This document shows, piece after piece, positions 53,453-61,978 of a DNA stretch of 64,000 nucleotides. Both the position numbers and the translations under genes were made by a program. Source of the DNA: Litoreibacter halocynthiae (GTDB taxonomy: Bacteria > Pseudomonadota > Alphaproteobacteria > Rhodobacterales > Rhodobacteraceae); assembly GCF_004365635.1 (NCBI RefSeq), contig NZ_SOBH01000001.1, positions 496,001 through 560,000 of the forward strand, read 5' to 3'. The number at the start of each line of letters is the position of its first letter. Position 1 is the stretch's first letter. The notes below the pieces were generated by a model. That model had not been told where the DNA came from, made no database searches, and saw nothing but the letters and a program-made list of their open reading frames with translations.

Positions 53453-54094
53453 ATGCCGAATTACCGCCGCTTGTGGTCCAAAGGGGCCAGCTATTTCTTT
53501 ACAGTGAACCTCGCCGACCGCCGTGGGCGGTTGTTGGTGGAGCATGTCGATGTGTTGCGCGACGCGGTGCGCCAGACGCGGGCGGAGCGTCCGTTCAAAG
53601 TGGATGCGATGGTGGTGTTGCCAGATCATTTGCATGCGGTGTGGACATTGCCGGAAGGGGACGCGGATTTTTCGACGCGGTGGGGCGCGATCAAGGGGCG
53701 GTTTACACGGGCGGTTGGTAGGGTGGGTTTTCAACCCACCGGTGGCGCAGGTAATGGTGGTGGAGTGGTGGGGTGGAACCCCACCCTACGATCGAGATCG
53801 AAGGTCATGCGCCAAGAGGGCAAGGTGTGGCAGCGGCGGTTTTGGGAGCATTGCATCCGCGACGAGGCCGATTACCGCGCGCATGTGGAGTATTGTTGGA
53901 TCAATCCAGTGAAGCACGGATATGTGGTGCGGGCGGCGGAGTGGCCGTATTCGTCGATCCACCGCGACATCGCGCGCGGGGTGGTCGGGGCCGAGCATGT
54001 AGGGTGGGTGGTACCCGACGGCAAAGCCGGAGGGGTTCACCCACCGACTGGAGAGCGCGGGGAGGCGGTGTTTGATTGGCGGCGTGGTGGGTGA
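53453..54094 (+). CDS. REP-associated tyrosine transposase (RAYT)
   Basis: A 213-residue single-stranded-DNA transposase of the Y1/HUH type that acts on REP hairpins. The HUH-type pair is His59-Leu-His61 in LPDHLHAVWTLP, and the catalytic tyrosine is probably Tyr147 in HVEYCWINPVKHG, preceded by VWQRRFWEHCIRDE. Residues 89-113 (VGRVGFQPT to TLRSRS) are encoded by an inverted REP pair, which interrupts the family sequence between FTRA and the WQRRFWEH block. Residues 183-198 come from a third REP, and the TGA stop lies inside a fourth. ATG 53453 is preferred over GTG 53444. Full activity is uncertain because of the insert. Confidence 0.9.
   Translation: MPNYRRLWSKGASYFFTVNLADRRGRLLVEHVDVLRDAVRQTRAERPFKVDAMVVLPDHLHAVWTLPEGDADFSTRWGAIKGRFTRAVGRVGFQPTGGAGNGGGVVGWNPTLRSRSKVMRQEGKVWQRRFWEHCIRDEADYRAHVEYCWINPVKHGYVVRAAEWPYSSIHRDIARGVVGAEHVGWVVPDGKAGGVHPPTGERGEAVFDWRRGG
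53718..53740 (+). repeat. REP1, inside the RAYT gene
   Basis: GTAG followed by a 7-base stem GGTGGGT-TTTCA-ACCCACC; 23 bases in all. The GTAG foot is the tetranucleotide that RAYT enzymes recognise. It lies in frame inside the coding sequence. Confidence 0.85.
53767..53789 (-). repeat. REP2, inverted to REP1, inside the RAYT gene
   Basis: Read on the minus strand: GTAG followed by GGTGGGG-TTCCA-CCCCACC, again 23 bases. Together with REP1 and the 26-base spacer it forms a BIME-like pair of exactly 72 bases (24 codons). Confidence 0.85.
53999..54045 (+). repeat. REP3, near the 3' end of the RAYT gene
   Basis: GTAG followed by an 8-base stem GGTGGGTG / CACCCACC that encloses a longer imperfect hairpin; 47 bases. 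Same foot and outer stem as REP1. It encodes residues 183-198 of the transposase. Confidence 0.85.
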
Positions 54095-54128
54095 ACCCTC
54101 GCCGTTGGCTCGGAACCACCCACCTTAC
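54086..54128 (-). repeat. REP4, inverted to REP3, spans the RAYT stop codon
   Basis: On the minus strand it starts GTAA (one base different from GTAG) and continues with GGTGGGTG... CACCCACC as in REP3. The stop codon at 54092-54094 is part of the repeat. REP3 and REP4 form the second inverted pair. Confidence 0.85.
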
Positions 54129-54222
54129 AGGTTGGTTAAGCGAGCGGCCTGAGAATGTGAGATGTCGCAACACAGGCCAACATGTGCTAGATAGCGCAAG
54201 CTGAAAATCAGGAATTTTGATG

Positions 54223-54858
54223 TTACACTTCTGTGCCGCTTTCGCCACTTCTAGGAATTTCCTGTTGCTCGGAGTGGTTGGATTCTTCTTCGGTTTTTTC
54301 TTGGAAACTGTCTTTAACTTGATCTAGTGGGGTCTCCGGATGAGGCTCAAATAGTTCATCTTTCTGGTATCGATCCCAGACATCATCAGCTGTGATGAGC
54401 CCGCCTCCCACTGCCGCAGCTGTTCCAGCAATCAATACACAAATTTTGGCAACATCCTTGATTATTTCAATTGCAGTTTTTGTGTCTTTTTCTGATTTTG
54501 CGGCTCTCGTTAATTCAGCGAAAGCTGGATTGATGAATTGACTTTGAAACTCTAGAGTAGAAATATCTGTGTACTTGTCTGCCTTTAGTGCAAAGCGCCT
54601 CGCCTGTTGTCGTGTGATCTTAGCTTGCGACAGGGTCTCAACAACCCGTTCTCTGAACTCATAGTAGGCATCTTTTACTCTAAGCAATTGACCACACTTC
54701 TGGCACGAATGAGTGGTGTTGCTCAATGATATGCTCTCAATGCCTTCCCCTGAAAAAGGAACAGAAATTGAAGTTGGTCCGCAATTCGAACAGAAGGCGG
54801 GCAGGGAATTGCCGAAGTTTCCAGAGAATGTACAATCAACGGCTGTTATTCTTACCAA
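54223..54858 (-). CDS. AT-rich zinc-ribbon membrane protein of unknown function
   Basis: A 211-residue protein with an N-terminal zinc ribbon: Cys23-x2-Cys26 and Cys52-x2-Cys55. A helical middle region (ETLSQAKITRQQARRFALKA), one transmembrane segment (about residues 136-156) and an acidic C-terminal tail rich in Glu and Gln follow. G+C content is far below that of neighbouring genes, and it sits directly beside the RAYT/REP cluster, so it was probably acquired by transfer. No known domain or defence family recognised; a membrane-bound sensor is a guess. Confidence 0.68.
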   Translation of the reverse strand: MVRITAVDCTFSGNFGNSLPAFCSNCGPTSISVPFSGEGIESISLSNTTHSCQKCGQLLRVKDAYYEFRERVVETLSQAKITRQQARRFALKADKYTDISTLEFQSQFINPAFAELTRAAKSEKDTKTAIEIIKDVAKICVLIAGTAAAVGGGLITADDVWDRYQKDELFEPHPETPLDQVKDSFQEKTEEESNHSEQQEIPRSGESGTEV

Positions 54859-54916
54859 TTCTAGGGCCTGCCTATATGCTTTAATTCGCTACAGAAATTT
54901 TGTCTCAAGTAAATTA

Positions 54917-56869
54917 TCATACATCCACATCCTCAACAAACTTGGCGTTCTGCTGGATATACTCGAACCGCAGTTCCGGTTTTTTGCCCATCAGGCGTTC
55001 GACCAGGTCGCCGGTCTCGCCCGGCTCGTCCTCTTGCACGGTGACGCGGATGAGGACGCGGGAGGCGGGGTCCATTGTGGTTTCTTTCAGATCCTTCGCA
55101 TCCATCTCGCCCAGACCCTTGAAGCGCTGCACGTCGATTTTTCCCTTGCCGCCCAAGCCCTTCGCCATAGCGGCTTCCTTCGCGACATCATCAGCGACGT
55201 AGAGCCGTTTGGGGCCTTGGGTCAGGCGATAGAGCGGCGGGCAGGCGAGGTAGAGGTGGCCCTGGTCGATCAGCGGGCGCATCTGGATGAAGAAGAAGGT
55301 CATCAGCAGCGACGCGATATGCGCGCCGTCGACATCGGCATCGGTCATGATGATGATCTTGTCGTAGCGCAAATCCTCGACGTTGAACTTGGTGCCCATG
55401 CCGACGCCCAAAGCTTCGCATAAATCGTTGATCTCGGAGTTCGAGTGCAGCTTGCCGGAAGCGGCCCCCAGCACGTTGAGGATTTTGCCCTTGAGCGGCA
55501 ACAGCGCCTGCGTGACGCGGTTGCGCGCGCCCTTGGCGGAGCCGCCCGCCGAGTCGCCCTCGACGATGAACAGCTCGGTGCCTTCGCGGGTTTTGCTGGT
55601 GCAGTCGGTGAGTTTGCCGGGCAGGCGCAGCTTCTTGGTGGCGGATTTGCGGGAGGTTTCCTTCTCCTGCTTGCGGCGCAGGCGTTCCTCGGCCCTGAGC
55701 ACGAGGAAATCTAGGATGGCACCGGCGGATTTGGTGTCGGAGGCGAGCCAGTTGTCGAAGTGGTCGCGGACGGCGGCCTCGCAATATTTGGCGGCGGCCT
55801 CGGTGGACAGGCGGTCCTTGGTCTGGCCGACGAAAGCGGGGTCGGCGATGAAGCACGACACCAGCGCACAGCCGCCGGACATCAGGTCGTCGCGGGTGAT
55901 CTGCGCGGCCTTCTTATTGTTGGTCAGCTCGCCATACGCCTTGATGCCCTTGAGGATCGCGGCCCAGAAGCCGGTGACATGGGTGCCGCCCTCGGGCGTG
56001 GGGACGGTGTTACAGTAGCTCTGGATGAAGCCGTCGCGGGCGGGGGTCCAGTTGATCGCCCACTCGACCTTGCCCGCGGCGTTGAACTTTTCGTTGAAGT
56101 CGACGGTGCCTGCGAAGGCGGTGTCGGCATAGGTGGTGGATTTGCCGAGCGTTTCCTTAAGGTAATCCGACAGGCCACCGGGGAAGTGGAAGGTGGCGGT
56201 GGCGGGGGTCTCGCCGTCGTCGATTTCCGTTTTCCAGCGGATTTCCACGCCGGAGAACAGATAGGCCTTGGAGCGGATGGACTTGAACAGGCGGGCGGGC
56301 TTGAAGCGGTGGTTGCCGAAGATTTCGGCGTCGGCGTGGAAGGTCACCGTGGTGCCGCGGCGGTTCTGGGTGGGGCCGATTTTTTCGATGGGGCCAAGGG
56401 GCAGACCACGGGAGAAGCGTTGCTCGAACAGCTCCTTGTTGCGGGCGACCTGGACGACCATGCTGTCGCTGAGCGCATTGACCACGGAGGCGCCGACGCC
56501 GTGCAGACCGCCGGAGGTCTGGTAGGCCTTGCCGGAGAACTTGCCGCCTGCGTGGAGCGTGCAGAGGATGACTTCGAGGGCGGATTTGTCGGGGAACTTG
56601 GGGTGCGGATCAATCGGGATACCGCGCCCGTTGTCGCTGATCGTGACGGAGTAGTCGGCGTTCAGCGTGACTTCGATGCGGTTGGCGTGCCCGGCGACGG
56701 CCTCGTCCATGGAGTTGTCGAGGACTTCCGCCACCAGATGGTGCAGCGCGCGCTCGTCGGTGCCGCCGATATACATGCCGGGACGTTTGCGGACGGGCTC
56801 CAGCCCCTCCAGCACCTCGATGGAGGAGGCGTTGTAGTCATCTGGCCCACTGGAAAGAAGGTCGCTCAT
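54917..56869 (-). CDS. parE: DNA topoisomerase IV subunit B
   Basis: The ATPase subunit of topoisomerase IV, which decatenates daughter chromosomes. The 650-residue protein has the GHKL motifs (EVLDNSMDEA, ISDNGRGIP, GGLHGVGASVVNALS), the transducer domain, and the TOPRIM domain with EGDSAGGSAKG, LPLKGKILNV and DADVDGAHI. The C-terminal ELRFEYIQQNAKFVEDVDV identifies ParE rather than GyrB, which is longer. parC is not in the window. Confidence 0.96.
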   Translation of the reverse strand: MSDLLSSGPDDYNASSIEVLEGLEPVRKRPGMYIGGTDERALHHLVAEVLDNSMDEAVAGHANRIEVTLNADYSVTISDNGRGIPIDPHPKFPDKSALEVILCTLHAGGKFSGKAYQTSGGLHGVGASVVNALSDSMVVQVARNKELFEQRFSRGLPLGPIEKIGPTQNRRGTTVTFHADAEIFGNHRFKPARLFKSIRSKAYLFSGVEIRWKTEIDDGETPATATFHFPGGLSDYLKETLGKSTTYADTAFAGTVDFNEKFNAAGKVEWAINWTPARDGFIQSYCNTVPTPEGGTHVTGFWAAILKGIKAYGELTNNKKAAQITRDDLMSGGCALVSCFIADPAFVGQTKDRLSTEAAAKYCEAAVRDHFDNWLASDTKSAGAILDFLVLRAEERLRRKQEKETSRKSATKKLRLPGKLTDCTSKTREGTELFIVEGDSAGGSAKGARNRVTQALLPLKGKILNVLGAASGKLHSNSEINDLCEALGVGMGTKFNVEDLRYDKIIIMTDADVDGAHIASLLMTFFFIQMRPLIDQGHLYLACPPLYRLTQGPKRLYVADDVAKEAAMAKGLGGKGKIDVQRFKGLGEMDAKDLKETTMDPASRVLIRVTVQEDEPGETGDLVERLMGKKPELRFEYIQQNAKFVEDVDV

Positions 56870-56952
56870 ACCGCTGCTCGTTTTTGTTGGTTTGAGCGTG
56901 ATTATGGCAGAGTGACGGAGGAGGGGGAAGGGCGGTTTCGCGCCCTTGTCCG

Positions 56953-57228
56953 TTACAGTTTGCTACAGCGGTTCTTGATGCGCTTCATCCGTCTGGCGTA
57001 ATCGTCGCCATTGTCACGGGTCCACATCTTGCCCTGAATTTTCATGCAGCGTTTGATGTCGGTGGAGGCGTTTTCCATCCCTGTGTTGATGGTGGTGGCC
57101 ACGGCCATGCTGATGCCCGCGATTGCGGCGGTCAGGAGGATCCAATCGACAACCACCGCGCCGGAGGTATCACGCAGGAAGCGGGAGATCGTGCGGCGCG
57201 GGGGCTGCTTACTTAACTGTTCGGTCAT
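56953..57228 (-). CDS. Flp pilin-like small membrane protein
   Basis: A 91-residue protein with a hydrophobic segment TSGAVVVDWILLTAAIAGISMAVATTI (about residues 20-46), which resembles the N-terminal part of Flp-type pilins (D...SGAVTVDWVVLTAAIVGL). The C-terminal part is basic with two cysteines (RCMKIQG, RCSKL). It lacks the exact Flp prepilin cleavage site as I know it and no tad cluster is near, so it may be an orphan pilin-like peptide. ATG 57228 starts the known part. Confidence 0.7.
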   Translation of the reverse strand: MTEQLSKQPPRRTISRFLRDTSGAVVVDWILLTAAIAGISMAVATTINTGMENASTDIKRCMKIQGKMWTRDNGDDYARRMKRIKNRCSKL

Positions 57229-57440
57229 TTTTAACACTGCTCTTGTTACTGGTTTCGCATTTGCGAGGCGGGCCACGATGAAACAGCCCGGTTTGAAGTT
57301 AACTTTACGTGATTTGGCGCCTGATTGGAGCCGCAGCTTGACCGAAACACGACATCGGTATGGCATTTCAGGCCGCCAGAAATGGCAGCTTCGCGCTATT
57401 TGGATTGCCCCTTCGCGGTCTTGCTTCTAAGGCTGGACGG

Positions 57441-58790
57441 ATGACATTTCCGCAGCATCTCCGCGCCGTCCTGATTTTGGGACTGCCCCTGGTCGGGTCC
57501 CATCTGGCCCAATTTGCCGTGCATATGGTCGATACGATCATGCTGGGGTGGTATGACGTGACCGCGCTGGCGGCGAGCGTGCTGGCGACGTCGTTCTTTT
57601 TCGTGGTGTTCATAATGGGCGCGGGCTTCTCCTTCGCCGTGATGCCGATGGTGGCAGAGGCTGCAGCATCGGAGAATGGCACCCGTATCCGCCGCGTCAC
57701 CCGCATGGGGCTTTGGCTGTCGTCGCTTTATGCGCTGGCGTTCCTGCCGTTGATGATCTGGTCAGACCCGTTGTTGCGGGCCTTGGGGCAGGATCCCGAA
57801 TTGTCGGCGCTGTCGCAGAACTATCTGAGGATCGCAGGGTTCGGGTTGTTTCCGGCCCTGTTGGTCATGGTGATCAAGAGCTACCTTGCCGCGTTGGAGC
57901 GCACCGGCGTTGTTCTGTGGGTCACCATTATGGCCGTGTTTTTGAACGTGCTGGTGAATTACGCGCTAATTTTCGGCAATTTGGGGATGCCGGAACTCGG
58001 GCTGCGCGGGGCCGCGATTGCCTCGGTGATTTCGCAGGTGGTGACGCTGGCGGTGCTGGGCGTCTACGTGGTGCGCGGATCGGCGACGCGGGAGCATGTG
58101 TTGTTCCAGCGCATCTGGCGACCGGACCCCGAAGCATTTCGCGAAGTGTTCCGTCTGGGCTGGCCCATCGGGCTGACCAATCTGGCAGAGAGCGGGATGT
58201 TCTCGGCCTCGGCCCTGATCATCGGGCTGATTGGCACCTTGCCTTTGGCGGCACATGGCATTGCGCTGCAAATCACCGCCGCGACTTTTATGGTCCATGT
58301 GGGGCTGAGCCAAGCGGCCACCGTGCGCGCGGGGCGTGCCTTGGGACGCAAGGATTGGGACGGGCTGGCCTTGGGCGCCCGCGCCGTGGTGATCCTGTCG
58401 ATGGGGGCCGTGGTCTTGGCAACCATCGCCTTCCTGACGGTGCCGGAGCTGTTAATGACGGGCTTCCTTGACCCCGACAGCCCTGACCGCACCGCCATTC
58501 TGACCATTGGTGCCGGCTTGCTGGCCGTTGCGGCACTGTTCCAACTGGTCGACGCGGGGCAGGTGATGGCGCTGGGCTTGTTGCGCGGCATACAGGACAC
58601 CCGCTGGCCGATGTATGCGGCGGCGCTGAGCTATTGGGGCTTGGGCATTCCGGCGAGCTACGTGCTGGGGGTGAGTTTGGGCTATGGCGGCGTCGGCGTC
58701 TGGCTTGGTTTGGTGATCGGGTTGATGTTTGCGGCGGGCGCGCTGTGGTGGCGCTTTGCGCGGCGGTATGCCGAACTGAAGGCCGCCTAG
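57441..58790 (+). CDS. MATE family efflux transporter
   Basis: A 449-residue inner-membrane protein with twelve predicted helices. The N-terminal LGLPLVGSHLAQFAVHMVDTIMLG and the repeat of that region in the second half (RLGWPIGLTNLAESGMFSASALIIG) are MATE signatures (NorM-like). MATE pumps export cationic compounds by Na+ or H+ exchange. ATG 57441 starts the family sequence; the preceding 27 codons are not conserved. It converges with the CAP-domain gene. Confidence 0.93.
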   Translation: MTFPQHLRAVLILGLPLVGSHLAQFAVHMVDTIMLGWYDVTALAASVLATSFFFVVFIMGAGFSFAVMPMVAEAAASENGTRIRRVTRMGLWLSSLYALAFLPLMIWSDPLLRALGQDPELSALSQNYLRIAGFGLFPALLVMVIKSYLAALERTGVVLWVTIMAVFLNVLVNYALIFGNLGMPELGLRGAAIASVISQVVTLAVLGVYVVRGSATREHVLFQRIWRPDPEAFREVFRLGWPIGLTNLAESGMFSASALIIGLIGTLPLAAHGIALQITAATFMVHVGLSQAATVRAGRALGRKDWDGLALGARAVVILSMGAVVLATIAFLTVPELLMTGFLDPDSPDRTAILTIGAGLLAVAALFQLVDAGQVMALGLLRGIQDTRWPMYAAALSYWGLGIPASYVLGVSLGYGGVGVWLGLVIGLMFAAGALWWRFARRYAELKAA

Positions 58791-58793
58791 CGG

Positions 58794-58826
58794 GAGGGGC
58801 AGCCGCTGGTCTGCGCCTGCCCCCTC
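58794..58826. terminator. Stem-loop between convergent MATE and CAP genes
   Basis: GAGGGGCAG (58794-58802) pairs with CTGCCCCCTC (58817-58826) with one bulged C and a 14-base loop. No T-run follows, so termination is probable but not sure. Confidence 0.4.
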
Positions 58827-58832
58827 GTTGAT

Positions 58833-59717
58833 CTAGATAAAGTCGAAGCTGAAGTCGAAGGTGTCGAGCATGGTTTGCGCGCCGCCGATATCGAAAGCCG
58901 CCATGTCGAACCAGTTCGTTGCAGGTGTGCCTGCAAATTCCGTGTCCAGCTGTGCGATCGTTTCATCCGCCCGTTTGCCTGTATCAGGATCGCAGTCGAA
59001 GGCGAACTGGAAAAAATCGCCGTTCTCTAGGCTGGCGAGCAGCTCGTCCAGGTTAAAGCCGCCGGAGGGGTCGGCGGGAGGTGCGGGGGCCGGGTCTGGC
59101 GCGGGTTCAGGTTCCGGCTCCGGTGTCGGTTCGGGGTCCGGCGTTGGTTCCGGTGTTGGTTCCGGCTCCGGTGTCGGTTCTGGTGTTGGCTCCGGTGTCG
59201 GTTCTGGCGTTGGCTCAGGGGTTGGCTCTGGGGCGGGCGCGCTGCCTGTGTCCAGATCGACCTCGCCTTGCGTGGAGCCGAAGTTCTGGGTCACGATCAC
59301 CGAATTGTATTCGCCACTGCCGTAGTCAAAGTCACCGACATCAATTCCGATGCCGATATAGTCCAGATCAGGGTCCAGCAGATTGGCGCGGTGGCCGGGG
59401 CTGTCCATTAGGTTTTCATGCAGCTGTGCCACGTCGTCCTCGTATCCGGGGTCGCCGCGCTCGGACTGGATGGCGATGTTTTCCGCCGTCTGCCAGCTGC
59501 CGTCGAGATCAAAACCGGCGGCCTCGATACGTTGCGTGGCGGACGAGCCGCCCGCGCCGGTATGTGAGAACACGTCGGCCTCCAGCATCCATTCGGAATG
59601 CGCATCGGCCGAAGCGTTCAGGTTTTGCTCCAGTTGCAGGGTGTCGAGGCCGCGGGACGTGCGCTCGTCGTTGATCAGGTCGAGCATGTAGCGCTCGAGA
59701 TCTGTGGCAATTGCCAT
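58833..59717 (-). CDS. CAP/SCP domain protein with Pro-Glu-Thr repeat
   Basis: A 294-residue protein with an N-terminal CAP (SCP/PR1) domain, about residues 1-155: [62 protein letters not shown] low-complexity EPTPEPTP linker (about residues 165-215) and a C-terminal acidic segment follow. There is no signal peptide at the N-terminus, so export by a type I system through the C-terminus is a reasonable inference for this group; a calcium-repeat was not seen. ATG 59717 is the start of the domain. Function unknown. Confidence 0.88.
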   Translation of the reverse strand: MAIATDLERYMLDLINDERTSRGLDTLQLEQNLNASADAHSEWMLEADVFSHTGAGGSSATQRIEAAGFDLDGSWQTAENIAIQSERGDPGYEDDVAQLHENLMDSPGHRANLLDPDLDYIGIGIDVGDFDYGSGEYNSVIVTQNFGSTQGEVDLDTGSAPAPEPTPEPTPEPTPEPTPEPTPEPEPTPEPTPDPEPTPEPEPEPAPDPAPAPPADPSGGFNLDELLASLENGDFFQFAFDCDPDTGKRADETIAQLDTEFAGTPATNWFDMAAFDIGGAQTMLDTFDFSFDFI

Positions 59718-59938
59718 GGTGTGTCTCCTTGAGTTGCGATCTGCCTCGACCGAGGTCATGACGCAGGAAGGAGCGTGGGGAAACGGCCACGGGGGCTGCG
59801 ACGCGTTTTGAGCCAATCCTTGCGATCAAAGGCGGACCACGCCAGCGGTGATTGGCCGATGCTACGGTGCGCGGTCCGGTACGGCGGCGGATTGCCGAGG
59901 CGGGCTTGCGACAGGCGGGTTTTTTGGGGGAAGGGCGG

Positions 59939-60343
59939 CTAGTCTTCCTTCAGCAGCCGGTCGGCTTTCTTGCGGACCAGCACCGTGCGCAGATCGTGCA
60001 TGGCCAGCAGCAGCGCGTCGGTGACCTCGTCCAATTGGTCCTCCTCGGCGCGGGTTTGCGCCCAGTGGGTGGTCAGGTTGAGATAGTCGATGGCGCGGTA
60101 GATATCGTCGATTTCGCGAGTGGCGAGGACGGTTGTCCGCTCGTCCATCCAGTCCTCGATGACCTCGAGCTCCTCGGCGCTGATCTCGTGGTCACCATGG
60201 GGCTTGATCTGGCCATTGCGGATATTGACGACGGCGATTTCGGACATCTCGATGCGCCGCTGGCGGTTCTCGGTATCCACCCGAAACACGGTGGCCCCGT
60301 TCTCACGAACGCGAAAATAAAACTCTGGAAGCTCGGCTGACAT
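59939..60343 (-). CDS. Conserved-looking soluble protein, unknown function
   Basis: A 134-residue acidic protein. The N-terminal part is strand-like (EFYFRVRENGATVFRVDTENRQRR) and contains INIRNGQIKPHGDHE-type sequence (residues 40-53); the second half is helical (AIDYLNLTTHWAQTRAEEDQLDEVTDALLLAMHDL). No known family recognised. It lies alone between the CAP gene and the next hypothetical on the same strand. Confidence 0.7.
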   Translation of the reverse strand: MSAELPEFYFRVRENGATVFRVDTENRQRRIEMSEIAVVNIRNGQIKPHGDHEISAEELEVIEDWMDERTTVLATREIDDIYRAIDYLNLTTHWAQTRAEEDQLDEVTDALLLAMHDLRTVLVRKKADRLLKED

Positions 60344-60416
60344 ATGCTCGGTTTGACCCGTCTTGTTTTGGTTTGGGGGACGCTAACACAGGGCAGGGCA
60401 TTGAGGAAACAGGGAT

Positions 60417-60797
60417 TTACCCGGCAAATTCCCCCTTGGGCGCGCTATGCAGGTCCTTCCAATCCGACAGGTTATAGCGGCGTCGGCAGTGCTTGTAATA
60501 CAACGCCATAAACAGCCCGAAGAAGGCGCCCGCGATCACCGAGGAGACAAGCATGACGCCCATGGGCATGTTTTGTGGCCCCCAAGTGGTGGCGTACATG
60601 ATGAGACCCCAGAATGCGCCGAAGAACAGGCCTTGGCCCAAGGCCGCCCGCCAGAAGGGAAGATAGTGGGGCAGGCGCGGGTGCAGCCCCACGCTGCGCA
60701 TGACCCAAACGTAGGGCGGCTGGGCGTTGGAGCGCCAGATGCCGGCGACCTCAAGCTCTGACAGGGCGGCGTCGAAACGGGTTTCGTAGTCGGACAT
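60417..60797 (-). CDS. DUF6404-like membrane protein
   Basis: A 126-residue protein with an N-terminal amphipathic helix (ETRFDAALSELEVAGI), conserved PPYVWVMRSVGLHPRLPHYLPF, and two transmembrane helices (about 52-70, 77-96). It resembles DUF6404 as I recall it; function unknown. GGAGG six bases upstream fixes the start at ATG 60797. Divergent from the next gene pair. Confidence 0.72.
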   Translation of the reverse strand: MSDYETRFDAALSELEVAGIWRSNAQPPYVWVMRSVGLHPRLPHYLPFWRAALGQGLFFGAFWGLIMYATTWGPQNMPMGVMLVSSVIAGAFFGLFMALYYKHCRRRYNLSDWKDLHSAPKGEFAG

Positions 60798-60974
60798 GGG
60801 GGCCTCCGCTTTGGTTTGGGAGATATCTTGCGACGGTGATTGCCGCAGGACAAGCAGCGGCGACACCCCACCCGCACCATCAGCGAAGATTGGCCGCAGG
60901 TGCGGCACTGGAAGTTTGACCAAGGCTCTGCTTTGCTGGCGCTGACAATAGCGGCCAGAGGAGCGACGCGGGTG

Positions 60975-61340
60975 ATGGGTAAGGATCAGGCTGAACCGGA
61001 TCACGGCACGAAACTTCTGCGCTACGCCTTGATCGGGGTGCTTTGTATCGCGCTGGCCTTCATCGGGGTGTTCGGCTTTCGCGCGGTAGCGTCCTTTATA
61101 TTCTGGCAAGACGAGGCCAATCAGTTTCAGCCCATAGATGGATGGATGTCGCCGCGCTATGTTGTGCGCTCGTGGCAAGTACCGCCGAAAGTTGTCTCGG
61201 ACGCGCTGGGTGACAGGATCGAGGGCGGGACGCCGCGCACCTCGCTGGAAGAAATTGCCGAGGCGCGGGGCGTCGACGTCGAGGAGATCATCGCGATCTT
61301 GGAGGCGGCTATTGCAGCGCATCAGGCCAAGCACCCATGA
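60975..61340 (+). CDS. Membrane-anchored protein upstream of the DedA-type gene
   Basis: A 121-residue protein with one transmembrane helix (about residues 15-37), a short linker, FQPIDGWMSPRYVVRSWQVPPKVVSDALG and a C-terminal helical part like a helix-turn-helix (TSLEEIAEARGVDVEEIIAILEAA). The start may be GTG 60972 or ATG 60975. Its stop overlaps the start of the following DedA-type gene (ATGA), so they are co-translated. Function unknown, possibly envelope-related. Confidence 0.7.
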   Translation: MGKDQAEPDHGTKLLRYALIGVLCIALAFIGVFGFRAVASFIFWQDEANQFQPIDGWMSPRYVVRSWQVPPKVVSDALGDRIEGGTPRTSLEEIAEARGVDVEEIIAILEAAIAAHQAKHP

Positions 61341-61927
61341 CCGAATTCTTCTTTGAGCTTGTTGCCAGATGGGGCTTGGTAATCGTCGCCTTGTCGGCCT
61401 ATTTCTCCTGCCTCGCTGTGCCTGTCCCGACCTCTGCCGTGATGCTGGCGGGGGGCGCATTTGCCGCCGCAGGGGATCTGGTACTGTGGCAGGTCATCTC
61501 GGTCGCCTATGTGTCGGCATTGGCAGGGGACCAGACGGGATTCCAGATGGGCCGGTGGGGCGGAAGCTGGCTGACCAAGCGGCTGGAGGCCAAGCCAAGG
61601 CGCGCGGCGCTGTATGCACGGGCGCAGGACGCTGTCGGCAACTGGGGCGGCGTGGCGGTGTTTTTCAGCACGTGGGCCGTAGCGCCCTTGGGGCCGTGGG
61701 TGAATTTCGCGGCAGGTGCCGCCGGATACGGGCGTTTGTCGTTTACCATTCTCGATGCGCTGGGCGAGGCCATCTGGGTCAGCGCATATGTGACGCTCGG
61801 GTATGCGTTCGGGTCAAATCTGGAAGCCTTGGCGACTCTGGCCGCTGATTGGGGAGGCTTGCTGACAGCGGTGGTTGTGGCCGCCGTGGCGGCGATTGCG
61901 CTGGTGCGGTTGGGGAGGAAGCGGTGA
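61337..61927 (+). CDS. DedA/VTT family membrane protein
   Basis: A 196-residue protein with about five helices of the SNARE-associated (VTT/DedA) fold. The motif FFSTWAVAPLGPWVNFAAGAAGYGRLSF is typical (FLARFIPGVR in E. coli DedA). Members act as undecaprenyl-phosphate or phosphatidylethanolamine flippases and are linked to envelope stress. Start overlaps the preceding stop. Because it lacks the usual R of the motif, its activity is uncertain. Confidence 0.85.
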   Translation: MTEFFFELVARWGLVIVALSAYFSCLAVPVPTSAVMLAGGAFAAAGDLVLWQVISVAYVSALAGDQTGFQMGRWGGSWLTKRLEAKPRRAALYARAQDAVGNWGGVAVFFSTWAVAPLGPWVNFAAGAAGYGRLSFTILDALGEAIWVSAYVTLGYAFGSNLEALATLAADWGGLLTAVVVAAVAAIALVRLGRKR

Positions 61928-61978
61928 GGGGGCCGATATAGGCCGCTAACGGGATACCCTAAGGCGCAAGGCGTCAGT

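Noticed and set aside
53718-54128. Possible CRISPR array from repeated hairpins
   Set aside because: Repeats are in alternating orientation, of unequal length and spacing and within a RAYT gene; they are REP elements.
55760-57001. A 413-codon plus-strand open frame opposite parE
   Set aside because: Gly/Ala/Val/Asp-rich shadow of parE codons.
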